Assembly (NCBI GenBank): GCA_961205875.1
Contig: OY540814.1
Span: 14,924,993 to 14,988,992 of the forward strand
Source of the DNA: Sialis fuliginosa
Taxonomy: Eukaryota; Arthropoda; Insecta; Megaloptera; Sialidae
Direction: 5' to 3'
DNA: 64,000 nt
In this document: piece by piece, positions 1-9,190 of the stretch
How positions within the stretch are numbered: position 1 is the stretch's first letter
Layout of the letters: every line of letters begins with the position of its first letter
The notes under the pieces: model-generated
What the model was told of the DNA's origin: nothing
Databases searched by the model: none
What the model saw: only the letters and a program-made list of their open reading frames with translations
Position numbers and translations under genes: made by a program

Positions 1-350
1 ATGTTATTGTTGTCAAATTTAATGTTATTGTTAGTGACCTCACTTTTTATGTTACAATAATCATTTTAAAATCAATGGAAAGTAAATACAAAGCAAATGT
101 TTTTTACTTCAGAGTAAAATAGTAAAATCTTTGATCTTACAAACGGTTGTGTTTTTATTGTGGCAAGTGTAAGGTTGAAATTTTATTATATTTGCTCAAT
201 ATTAAAAATACGTTTCGTCCGTACAATTTAGAAGTTAAATAATATTATATATTTTTTTACAATAAATAAATTTCATAGTACCTATATTGTTTTCTGTTCT
301 CGTGACAGAAGGGTTAAAATCAAAAGTTCCTAATCTAGGAATATGTATGA
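1..350 (+). repeat. Family C dispersed repeat, copy 1
   Basis: This is a diverged direct copy of the sequence at about 35050-35310. Shared blocks, in the same order, include CTTACAAACGGTTGTGTT followed by ATTGTGGCAAGTGTA, then a TACAATTTAGAAG block, and finally an AGGGTTAAAA...AATCAAAAGTT block near 310-330. The left end runs off the window. The second copy is enclosed by terminal inverted repeats, so this is probably a fragment of the same DNA element. No coding frame is visible. Confidence 0.65.
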
Positions 351-1121
351 TGCCCGTATCACAAAAAATATCAGTACCTACTCGCCGCATTTACGTAATT
401 TTTTCAAAAATAAATCGATGAAACATAAAATTTTTAATTTAGGTTAGGCACAGGATAATTGTTTTGTAAACTCAATAATAAATATAAATAAAAATTCCTA
501 ACAAATAAAATATTTAAATTTTATACATATATTTTTATGTTTGATTAATTTTTGAAATATTTGACTTTAGCCGATATGCAAATAAATAATGATAATAATA
601 ATAATTATTATAATTAAATTAACCTCAAATTGTTGGGGTCACTGTATTTTCATTTGTGGTTAAAATATTTAGAAATCCTAATTTAAAAATAAATGTTCAT
701 TCTATTTTTATATCGAAATAATAATAATTCATTTTACATTTGATAATCTGGTAAATGCCATTATACAGATGCTACCTACGGCTGACTAATTATGGTTTCT
801 TTTTTTATCAACTATTCCCCCTTGTAATTGTTGATGACTTCCCGTTAGCGATATATCTCTGTCTAGCACTAATAAATCTGACTATGAGTAATGTTTCTAA
901 TTATGTTCCCCTACTGTTTTTATTTTATACGAGATGGATTATAAAAAAATGATGTAATTGTACAGATAATTAACTTTATGTGATTATCTACTTTTTATTG
1001 GCAAATACATATTTTATATACCTATGCAAGTTAAATTTAGAGTTCTATACAGAACATGTATGCAGTCCCACATCCCCCCAACTGAGCAGATTCAAGGGGT
1101 TAATTATATAAATATTAAATA
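351..1121. other. AT-rich stretch with no recognised feature
   Basis: Nothing identifiable. It holds simple AT-rich sequence, including an ATAATAATAATAATTATT-like run near 590-620. A hydrophobic open frame of 65 codons at 755-952 has no codon bias or splice context that would support a gene. Confidence 0.6.
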
Positions 1122-1250
1122 CTATAGGTGGTCACGCGTAGCTACGGAACTTTCTTATACGTAATCCTGACAGTGAACAGTGTACGTGATTCTTATTTTA
1201 TTAAAACATATTTCTGACAAACTAATAAAAGATAGAATAAAATGAATGGG
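1122..1250 (-). repeat. Family A dispersed repeat, copy 1
   Basis: Read on the minus strand, this matches 48890-49025 over about 120 bp. The shared words include CTATCTTTTATTAGTTTGTC, then AATAAAATAAGAATCACGTA, then CACTGTTCACTGTCAGGATT and ACGTATAAGAAAGT. A more diverged copy lies at 63560-63680. No terminal inverted repeat or coding frame is obvious, so the class is open (SINE-like or part of a larger element). Confidence 0.75.
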
Positions 1251-1915
1251 ACATTACGCGCGCACATTTTTTTTTAAATTTGTGTATAGCTAAAATTAAA
1301 AGCAAATAATTTTTTTCAACGCGTCGAACTAACCTAAATTTTATAGTGCAATTATTAACAACATATATTGTCTTTCTTATAATTAAATGATCTATAAGAT
1401 ATGAAAATTAAAAAAGTAGGGAGGGGGTACACCGGAAAGAGTCCATGTTATTCGTTCTGGCATCTGCTTTCATTTATCATTATTATAAAGTGTTTATTTG
1501 TTATTCAGAACAAATGTTTCCAAAACTATAAATCTGCAATAAATATGTTGAGTCAGACTTGATTGTCCGCCGTTGTGTACAATGAGTTAAAATATTCAAT
1601 ATACTCTAACTACGAAAACTTCGTAGACAACTGCTGCTTTGGTCTACAAAACTTCTGACAGTGTCATGTCCAAACTACTAATGTTTGATGCATCTAGAAT
1701 ACCAAGGATTGTCTCAACGATTATTGTGTTTGACTACTTCAGGGCATTTTTTGTCGAGAACATTTTAAAAATTAATGAAACTTTGGAAAAATATTCATAA
1801 ATATATCTTAAAGACCATACAAAAAATTCAAAACGTTTCACCGTCTTGTTTAAAAGTTCTATAGTTTTTAAATTAATAAAAACAAACTAGTTTGTCTAAA
1901 TGTCAAAATTTATTT
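1251..1915. other. AT-rich stretch; one small hairpin
   Basis: No gene or repeat family recognised. A 7-bp stem with a 3-nt loop (CTACGAA AAC TTCGTAG) sits at 1610-1626. The part around 1560-1750 is slightly GC-richer than its surroundings but shows no convincing frame. Confidence 0.5.
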
Positions 1916-1917
1916 AA

Positions 1918-1976
1918 GAAAAGGTAATCGCAAGCTTTCGATTCGCAGAATCATCGTCAGGCTATTAATAAAGATT
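1918..1976 (-). repeat. Hammerhead-like / Penelope-type retroelement motif, degraded
   Basis: On the minus strand the sequence reads CTGACGA, one extra T, then a perfect 5-bp stem GATTC-TGC-GAATC, then GAAA. This is the order of the hammerhead ribozyme core (CUGANGA, stem II, GAAA). The bulged T and a poor stem III argue that it is not an active ribozyme. Related hammerhead motifs are known from the long terminal regions of Penelope-like retroelements; assignment to that class is inference. Compare the motifs at about 3530 and 52030. Confidence 0.35.
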
Positions 1977-1994
1977 TAAATGTGAGAACGATGT

Positions 1995-2073
1995 TGTTAT
2001 CTCAATAATATTCATGTCACATGAATATTATTATTAATAATATTCATGTCACATGAATATTATTGAGATAACA
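1995..2073. repeat. 79-bp nested palindrome
   Basis: The two halves are reverse complements about position 2034, with one mismatch (positions 2018 and 2050). Each half is itself a palindrome built around AATATTCATGT-C-ACATGAATATT, and the outer ends are TGTTATCTC and GAGATAACA. The DNA could extrude as a cruciform, or the RNA could form a long hairpin. It may be a small foldback element or a palindromic duplication. Confidence 0.9.
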
Positions 2074-2190
2074 GACATCAACAATAAGTAAAAAGATACC
2101 GTAATATCTACATGATCATTAATAATAGAATCTACAAGAATAAAATTAAAATTTATATTTTACGATTACGATACATCCATATACTTTTAC

Positions 2191-2405
2191 CGTATAAGAA
2201 AGTAAAAAGTTGAGCAACACGCAAGTGTAATCGTTTCCACAGAATAAGTGGCGCTACGTATGCTATCATAAAGCAGCTTTATTACACGTATTTCACTCTT
2301 CGATAACTTCTGATCGTGTTGGGGTAAGATTTCGTGCATGGCTTCCTGGAAATTATCTCTGTTACTACGATGCAGGTCCGGTGCGTGAAATAAACTAACC
2401 GACAC
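2191..2405 (-). CDS. Candidate exon, unrecognised (possible helix-loop-helix resemblance)
   Basis: Not recognised with confidence. The minus-strand frame is open for 72 codons in a patch that is GC-richer than its flanks. It contains an internal ATG at 2337-2339. The frame runs into a donor-like ACG|GTAAAAGT at 2191/2190, with the in-frame stop lying just inside the presumed intron. Its middle reads KLSKSEI, preceded by an amphipathic stretch (FQEAMHEIL) and followed by VIKLLYDSI. By eye this resembles helix 2 of Id/emc-type helix-loop-helix proteins (KLSKLEI...). The resemblance is short and could be chance. The upstream acceptor is unclear: only weak AG sites, without a good pyrimidine tract. 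No transcript evidence is available. Confidence 0.22.
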
Positions 2406-2606
2406 TTATATTTAGTTCGATTATACATAGTTAGATAAAATCATATATGAAAAACACATATATTATACATTTTATGTACAACGAATACATTTATTTTATA
2501 TTTTTTTACAATTTTATTTACAATAAAAGTTTATATATTTCTCACTGGTGGATGTCAAAATGTCGCCAAATTGGTTTAAGTATAATATTAAGATAAACTT
2601 TTGTCA

Positions 2607-2757
2607 GTATTATGCGGTGTTCACACCAAAGAAAACAAAACAGCAACACGGTGTTTGAAAACACTTCGTATTTAAAAATGCATAGGGTTTATTACACTTT
2701 TGTCAAAAAGACACGATGTTGCTGTTTTGTTTTTTCGGTCTGAACACGGCATAATAC
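2607..2757. mobile_element. MITE with about 45-bp terminal inverted repeats, TA target
   Basis: The left arm (2613 onward, TGCGGTGTTCACACC... AAAACAAAACAGCAACA) matches the reverse complement of the right arm (ending ...GGTCTGAACACGGCA) over about 45 bp with few mismatches. The element is flanked by TA on both sides, with GTATTA/TAATAC symmetry outside it. About 150 bp long, without coding capacity. The TA target suggests a Tc1/mariner-like or similar superfamily; this is inference. Confidence 0.8.
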
Positions 2758-3525
2758 ATTACAAATAATTTTTGTCGGACTTGCGACACATTTTTCATTA
2801 CTTCTTACTTGTCTTACACGATAGCGTGGTTTACACACTCTATGTTACACGAGAGATCTTAAGGAACACGTTGATGATAATTTCGCCCAAATCGGCTCAG
2901 TACTTTCCGAGAGAAGCGTTGATAATATATTATTTTAGATTATTACTCGTATAATAATGATATCAAAAGTTTGAAAAACTGTCTAAAAGGATTTTAAATT
3001 TAATATTATCTACAAGTGAGATATGTACAAATACTTTTGTGTTCTATTTTCTTGAAAAGTACAAAAAATAAAATAACTTGTGTTTGTATAAAATATACCG
3101 TCTCCAAAAGCTGTGCTAGAAAATAAAGAACTATTTATAACGGTATAAAGAAAACTTGTGCGTCGCTAAAATGAAACACATTATTTTACGAGACGGGTCA
3201 GTTTTGTTTTTATTTTATTTCGGGGGTAGGGTTGCTGTCGTAATCAAATAATAAAACATGGCATCGCAACTTGTATATTTTACTCAGAAAATATAAACAG
3301 TATGATACAGTAAATATATATTTCTAAAGATTGAACATTATTCTGATAATTAGGTTTACTATAGATAATTTATATACAACACACTAGATCAGCGGTACCA
3401 AAACTTATTTTATCGTGGAACTCTTACATGACATTTAAAAATATCTGGAACCCTAACCATATTATATTTATATAAACTTATATATTCTTTGTTTCTCAAT
3501 TTAAAAACGACTTCATATAATAAAT
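2758..3525. other. AT-rich stretch with no recognised feature
   Basis: Nothing I can name. A 60-codon frame at 2772-2954 lacks an ATG start context and coding bias. The stretch ends where the hammerhead-like motif begins. Confidence 0.5.
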
Positions 3526-3529
3526 ATAA

Positions 3530-3640
3530 GTCTGGAACTGTTAGGCTCGTGGTGAGGACATCTTATGAAGTCGAAACGCGTGTCGAGTACATTGTTTATT
3601 GTGGTTAAGGTGTATATTTTTAGTTTAAATAAATATAATA
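3530..3640 (+). ncRNA. Hammerhead-ribozyme-like motif in a retroelement remnant
   Basis: At about 3549-3587 the order is CTC, GTGGTGAG, GAC-loop-GTC, GAAAC, GCGT, GTC, GAG. In a type I hammerhead this corresponds to stem I (CTC pairs with the final GAG), the CUGAUGA core (here mutated to GTGGTGA), stem II (GAC/GTC), GAAA, a two-base-pair stem III (AC/GU closed by GCGU), and the cleavage site after GUC. Minimal type I hammerheads with such short stem III are known from Penelope-like elements. The core changes make activity unlikely in this copy. The same family appears at 52020-52130, with downstream ATTGT(T)TATTGT sequence shared. Confidence 0.45.
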
Positions 3641-4915
3641 ACAATAGATATCTGTTTAAACCCAGAAGCCAAGATTTATATTAAAATCACCGCAGATTTT
3701 TTTTTGCATTAAACGATTATGAAAATAAGATGAAAACTCGTTTAGCTTGAAGTATATAAAAAAATACTTGAAAATATTGGTAATATCTTTTATAAATTGT
3801 GTTATAATAAAATATGAACCCATAACTGCATGCTACAGGTACCATAGTAGCGCTACTCCAGCTTTTATAACTTAATAATCTCAACATGCATATTTGTTCG
3901 AACAATATGAGTATATGTACTACCTACCCGTACATCATATTTCATTCAATAAACAGCATCTTTACATTCTTTCTCTTACAAAAAACTTGATCTGACTTTT
4001 AACGTTCATATAGAGATGGTCTTTTAAATTATGTATATGAGCCTCATTTATTAAATACCTGATTTACTACCTAATTCATGATCTTGTGATTATTATTTAT
4101 TTATTTTAGTAAATTTCATGCTAAAAATAGAATTTAAAAAATTAAAAAATAAACAATTTTCAGAAATATTTTTAAAAATGTGAACAACTATTTGGCATCC
4201 CCTTTACTTTGGAATCTGGGGCGAACCCTCTCCCCCTTTAGTCCGCCACTGGGTACAAGTTAGTACTTGTATTATCTGTTATTATTTGATGTGTGCATCA
4301 AAAACTCAACATAGCAGAAATTGTTAGATAAGTCATGTTATTCTGGATGTGACTTTTCGAGCTGTACTTTCTAATCTGTAGGTATATAAATAAACATAAA
4401 TATTACTATACATGTAAATAAACTTGCAGTGAAAAGTTGAAAAAATAACGTTATTATAAGAATTGAAAATTTTGTTATAATTTTAGTTTTAAAATAACAG
4501 TGTACTACAACCAAGGCTCAGTAAAGGAAGCTTGAAACACGATTTAAAACAAGAAGACATTTGGTAAGAATTTATAATTTTCATTAGTTTATAAAAAAAT
4601 ATTTTAATTTTACGTTACTAAATTAAAAAATAATAAAAAAGTATCAATCTTTAGAAACTTTACCTCAAACATCCGCATATTAAAACTTTTGATATATATA
4701 GTACTAATGGATACTTATGGATTGTGAAACGCAACCACAAAAAAAACATACAAAAAGGTTTCCACGAGCCGATGTGACAGCAAAAAAGGTAAAAAGGACT
4801 TTCAATAAAAAATAGTACATTTGGGAACCCTAAACTTACATAAAAAACGTTGACTGGTTTGTAACATTGCTTTTTCTACGGCAACATCAATTTTAATGTA
4901 TGCCGTGTCTCTTCT
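3641..4915. other. AT-rich stretch with no recognised feature
   Basis: No gene, repeat pair or strong structure recognised. Short open frames here are what an AT-rich sequence gives by chance. Confidence 0.5.
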
Positions 4916-4980
4916 CTTCTGTTTGAACTGCAGTTTCATTTTGACCGCTGCCTTGTTTAGTTAACCCCGTAGTAGACTCG
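4916..4980 (+). repeat. Family I short repeat, copy 1
   Basis: The block CTGTTTGAACTGCAGTTTCA, continuing to GACCGCTGCC and a GTTAACCCCGTAGTAG end, recurs in the same orientation at 5614-5680 with about 75% similarity by eye. It could be a pair of retroelement fragments or an old local duplication. Confidence 0.55.
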
Positions 4981-5461
4981 TACATTTTCTAGATGTATAC
5001 ACCCACTTCAATTCCATAACATTGATATATATTTTAAAGTTACACAGCTCCAGAAAAAAGTATTGCCCTCTTAATTGGATGTTTATCTCGCAAAATTGCA
5101 AAAAAATAGAAAATTTATATCAATTTTGACAGTTTCTACGGTCCATGATACATTTTTTTTGACCAAATCTAATGACTTTTGTAAATCAGACTTACCTCTT
5201 CAATTTACTTACGAACATTTTTACATAAAACCACATTTTTGAACCCCTATAATTACGAAATAAATAATCGTAAATATATCTCAAGCACATTTAGAGAGCA
5301 AAAGTCTTTTTTTCATAACCTCGGTTAAAAATGGCTTGACAAAAAATTTAGATTGAAGAGGACAGTATGATCTACCAAAGTCATTTAAAATTAATATAGA
5401 TACAATAAGTGTATGCTCGGTTACAATATACAGGCAGTTACCTATCCTGAATATAGCAATT

Positions 5462-5481
5462 TCTACCTCCCCCCCCCTCTT
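5462..5481 (+). repeat. Pyrimidine tract with a C10 run
   Basis: A CTACCTCC... tract with ten consecutive C residues, ending CTCTT. It is unusual in such AT-rich DNA, and its length is prone to replication slippage and sequencing error. Confidence 0.8.
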
Positions 5482-5613
5482 AAGGAGCTACCTACACTGT
5501 CAGTTAAGGACAAACTAATTAGCTTAACGAATAATTTACATATCTCTAACGTGGGCAATAATGTGGTTATTCACTCATAATGCGACTGCTTCCGGGTTAA
5601 TATAATATATCCT

Positions 5614-5680
5614 GTACTGTTTGAGCTTCAGTTTCATTTCCACCGCTGTTTATTTAACGTAGCCAGGATCAGTCAGTGTC
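5614..5680 (+). repeat. Family I short repeat, copy 2
   Basis: Direct repeat of 4916-4980 (CTGTTTGAGCTTCAGTTTCA, then CACCGCTG and TTTAACGTAG). The roughly 700 bp between the copies shows no further similarity. Confidence 0.55.
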
Positions 5681-6678
5681 GGAAAAAGTAAACTCCGATG
5701 AGATCGATGTAGTATTAATGAATGCATGAATGAATGTTAATTAACAAAGTACTCAAATTAATGTACAATAAAAAAAACAGCAAAATACTAGGTTGTTTTT
5801 TATCTATCGCATTTATCGATTTCAGGAACATTAGTTATCTGATATTTAACGTATTTAACTGTCAGATATTTTATTGTTAACTAAAATTCAATTTGAGAGA
5901 CTTCAGTTACTGAAAATAGCAAAAATGTTCTCTATTTTCTTAGTTTTTTTTCATCAATTAGTTTCGGAGTTACAAGTGTGGAAATTATTTGCTCATTTTC
6001 GACCACTTTTTGCGGATAAATAATTTTTAATTTTATAATATAGTAAATTAGCTCAATAATATGTATATTTTTACACCCCAATTGTGCTTTTAGAAAAATA
6101 TATTTTTTTGAGATAGTTTTTTTAGCTCAATTGGTTCATAATTTTTTTAGTTATGCTGCAAACGGACGGAAAACTGGACAAAATAGTTTTACCAACCCTA
6201 AAAAATGCCACATACATTACTGCAAAATAATATTCAGCATGTCTTATTTCTCAAATGCAGTAATACGATAAAATAAAAATATAAAAAGATCAATCTCGAA
6301 GAACTCCTACAGTTCTATTTATAGTTGACACACCATTGAACATTTCTAAATAAAATAAGAAACAGAAAGCTTTTCACAACAAAGAATAAGCTGGCAATGT
6401 ATACCAGTGTTATTCAATAAGAATGCCAAAACTCCATATAAGAAATTTGCCTAAAAAATTCAATAATGATATAACCATTTCAAATATATCTAAGCGTATA
6501 TTGAGAACTATTCAACAATGATTGCCAGTTGTAATTTGTATAATTGTTGATAAAATAAATAAATATTTAAAAAAAGTAATTTTGTAGTTTTGTAAAAAAA
6601 TCAATAGTTTCTTTTCAAAATGCCGCCATTTTTTTGCTACCCGCTATTATATTTTAGTCGTACTTGACGATAAAGAAA
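5681..6678. other. AT-rich stretch with no recognised feature
   Basis: Nothing identifiable up to the target duplication of the hAT MITE at 6679. Confidence 0.5.
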
Positions 6679-6686
6679 CTTATTAT

Positions 6687-6963
6687 TAGAGATTGGAAAA
6701 ATAGTTGTTATTTTCAATGAAATAGTTACAAGTTGAATTTTTTTTGGAAAATTGTTGGTAAATAGTTTTTTTTACGATTTAATAATAATTAGTGCAAACG
6801 AAGCACTAAAAAGTGTCGCAAATAGTTGGAAAGGTAGTTGCGAATAGTTGATTTCGAATTGTGTTCAATCAAACCAATTTTCTGAAAATGATGGAGATAT
6901 GTTATAAAAATTACAATAAATGCATTTTTCGCAATAGTTGAAAAACTATTTTTCCAATCTCTA
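6687..6963. mobile_element. hAT-superfamily MITE with intact 8-bp target duplication
   Basis: The 277-bp element begins TAGAGATTGGAAAAATAGTT and ends with its near-perfect reverse complement (AACTATTTTTCCAATCTCTA). It is flanked on both sides by the identical octamer CTTATTAT (6679-6686 and 6964-6971). An 8-bp duplication and a TAGAGAT-type terminus are diagnostic of hAT transposons. It contains several AATAGTTG subterminal words, typical of hAT transposase-binding repeats, and no coding capacity. The intact duplication suggests a fairly recent insertion. Confidence 0.92.
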
Positions 6964-7139
6964 CTTATTATTAAATAGAGGATAAACTGTTTTTTTTTTC
7001 GGATGAACAGAAGCTGGACTAATGTCAGCCATTTGAAGATATTTTTTCACATTGTACGTGGTTCCTTATAACAAGTGTAATTATAATTATTATTTTGAAA
7101 AAAAAAACTGTTTAACTTTTCTAAATTTAAGGAAAGAAT

Positions 7140-7510
7140 AATTTTTAATTCAGTTAAACTTTCTATTGAGCAGCACTGGTACACACGCATAATATTGATT
7201 GTTTCTTCAACAGCCCGGAACACACAGCTCGTGATATTTACTTGCAGATTGTCACCTTAGTTACCTGTGGACAATTGGAAACCTTTTGGGGATATCCGGC
7301 CCCTGTTTTAGCGCTACGAAATCCCTTCTTGTTCTAGTCAAACTCAATCTCGGCTTTCTCCATTACTCTAATGATTCTTGTTCGCCGATAGTTACCGACC
7401 AAATTAGCTGGTTTTGTATGGAGGAAATGACCGCATGTTATTCAAGATGCTTGCTCCCTAATTTATCACGAAATTAGGGCATTGGGTTGTCGGGAATGAC
7501 GAATTGATAT
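7140..7510. other. GC-richer island: possible exon or conserved noncoding DNA
   Basis: Base composition changes visibly from about 7170 to 7500. It includes a 63-codon frame at 7286-7477 (+) with no ATG start. A perfect hairpin lies at 7456-7479 (CCCTAATTT, ATCACG loop, AAATTAGGG). No repeat partner was found elsewhere in the window. It may be a regulatory element or a short exon; neither is proven. Confidence 0.3.
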
Positions 7511-7882
7511 TGCAATGTATTAATTTCTATTCGATTATATTAATTCAAAACATTAGGATTATGTGATCTTATTCAACTGTACTAGAACATTTTACATAAT
7601 TATAATACTAAGATTTATCCGTGGTTTCATTTATATTTCGAAATAAAATTATATTAATTAGTGTCACGTACTATAAGAGGAAGAAAAAACTTTTGACCTG
7701 GATATAATAATTTACAGGTGCAATTTAATATAAGCTAATTGAATAAAATAAAAAGTTATATGGTATGGGACACTAGTAGGTGCCCTGCTAAGCACAAATG
7801 TGGTATGTGACAATTTTGTCAAAATTGAGTTAAGCACAAAATGGCATTATCTATATCTTCTTGCATCTTACTAGTGTTAAAT

Positions 7883-7919
7883 ATAAGTATATATAATAAT
7901 AATTATTATATATACTTAT
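7883..7919. repeat. 37-bp perfect AT palindrome
   Basis: ATAAGTATATATAATAAT and its complement are arranged perfectly around position 7901. It is a cruciform-prone AT palindrome, perhaps a remnant of a foldback element. Confidence 0.9.
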
Positions 7920-8077
7920 TTTTTCTAATAAAAATCACCTTTTTTATTTACTTTTAGCTGCATTTTAGGCTGAATTACTAGACTATATTGTTGTATCTGC
8001 AGTTTAATAAGAATTGTTTTATATCTACTGTAGATACAATAACAAAAGCAAAGATAAACAATATAAAGCTGTAGATT

Positions 8078-8142
8078 TACTTTACTAGGTATAATTATGG
8101 TAACTGCGTGCAGATACCATAATTATACTTAAGTAAAGAGTA
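8078..8142. repeat. Imperfect inverted repeat, about 25-bp arms
   Basis: GGTATAATTATGGTA is followed, after a 12-base loop (ACTGCGTGCAGA), by TACCATAATTATAC. Flanking TTTACTTTACT and AGTAAAGAGTAAAT extend the pairing with small bulges. It looks like a short foldback or MITE. Target duplication not resolved. Confidence 0.75.
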
Positions 8143-8309
8143 AATAATCTGTAAAATGTTAACTGCTCCTTTTTTAATAGTTAATATTCATTCTATTACA
8201 TTTATATTTTAAAAAATGAATTCACCTAAGAAAATACTACATATGTATCAGTTGTTGCTTAGTAAGCCGGCCATAATATTTAAAATAAATTATCGAATAA
8301 GTCTTAGAC

Positions 8310-8385
8310 TTTCTAATAGTGGAAGTTCCAATAAAATTGGTTCTGTAGTTTTCGTATCAAGTCGGATCAAACGAACAGTTACTAT
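8310..8385 (+). repeat. Non-LTR retrotransposon-type 3' tail (family G)
   Basis: The block GGAAGTTCCAATAAAATTGG, TTCTGTAGTTTTCGTATCAA and GTCGGATCAAACGAACAG matches the minus strand of 55725-55830. It resembles the widespread insect pattern 'cccatcaaaatcggttcagtagt ... acaaacagaca' found at the 3' ends of RTE-type LINEs. Related tails lie at 20975-21025, 21840-21912 and 29865-29925. Class assignment is by resemblance. Confidence 0.55.
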
Positions 8386-8431
8386 CCAAATTGATTGCAT
8401 TGCTTATAAAACGATGCATAGATTCACATCA

Positions 8432-9190
8432 TAAATAATCGTGCTAAATTCACCAAAGATAATTAATTATTTAAATAAAAACCGATGCTCAGATAAATTG
8501 CTTATACTCCACTTCTTTTATGAATGTAGTAGTTGTCGTGGTTTTTGACGGTAAAATGCACGGTTTGTACCGTCAAAACCCCGGCAACCACTGCATTCTT
8601 AAATGAAATAGAGTAATTTATGCAATCGTCAAAATGACATTTAAAAAGTCAAAATGACAATTAATATATCAAAGTAAATATCAATTTAAAAAAAAAAAAC
8701 AACACGATTTTTAAAAATAAATTGAGGTAAATTTTTGTAAGGGAATATTTTAATATATTATTATAGAAAATTAAATGCTCTAGAAAAAAGATTCTATAAA
8801 ATTTTCACGTAACTTGTGTCATTCATTCTTGAGAAATCTTGAAAAAATAAATATTTTGGGATGCCACCCCTCCCTCTTACACACGATTTTGATGATTTTG
8901 AAATGGGACCGTCCTCAAGCCAGAGCCAACCATCCGACCAAATTTCAATAATATCGGTTCAGTGGTTCAGAGTTATGCGTGTGACAAGGATTCAGGGGAC
9001 AGACGGACGGACGGACACACGGACAGACACGGAACGAAAAGTGTTTGTCTTGACGTGAAACGGAAATATAAATTTAAATTTTTGAAATCGGAGAACATTT
9101 TTTTTGTCCAATCTAAAACGATCACAAAGCTTCTCGTATCTTCGATATTGCGAGGAAGCAATATTTTTTTATTTAAATACAAAACTATGT
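8432..9190 (+). repeat. Family F dispersed repeat, copy 1 (longest copy)
   Basis: The first part (CGTGCTAAATTCACCAAAG, ATAAAAACCGATGCTCAGAT) matches 46021-46450 and 48185-48460. The later part (GGACAGACACGGAACGAAAA, GTGTTTGTC, AAATTTTTGAAATCGG, GAGGAAGCAATATT) matches the minus strand of 59240-59540. Together they define a family of at least 700 bp. The GGACGGACGGACACACGGAC region near 8998-9030 is a tail typical of insect non-LTR elements. Open frames at 8861-9204 lie inside this repeat and are not genes. A 130-bp hairpin interrupts it at 8497-8626. Confidence 0.75.
8497..8626. repeat. 130-bp hairpin with about 57-bp arms inside family F copy 1
   Basis: Arms 8497-8553 and 8568-8626 are reverse complements with scattered mismatches. 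The inner arms are GTTTTTGACGGTA and TACCGTCAAAAC, with loop AAATGCACGGTTTG. Other family F copies have different, unpaired sequence at this place, so the hairpin is an insertion or a local inverted duplication. If transcribed it would fold like a long precursor of small RNAs. Whether it is a MITE or a miRNA-type hairpin is open. Confidence 0.85.
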
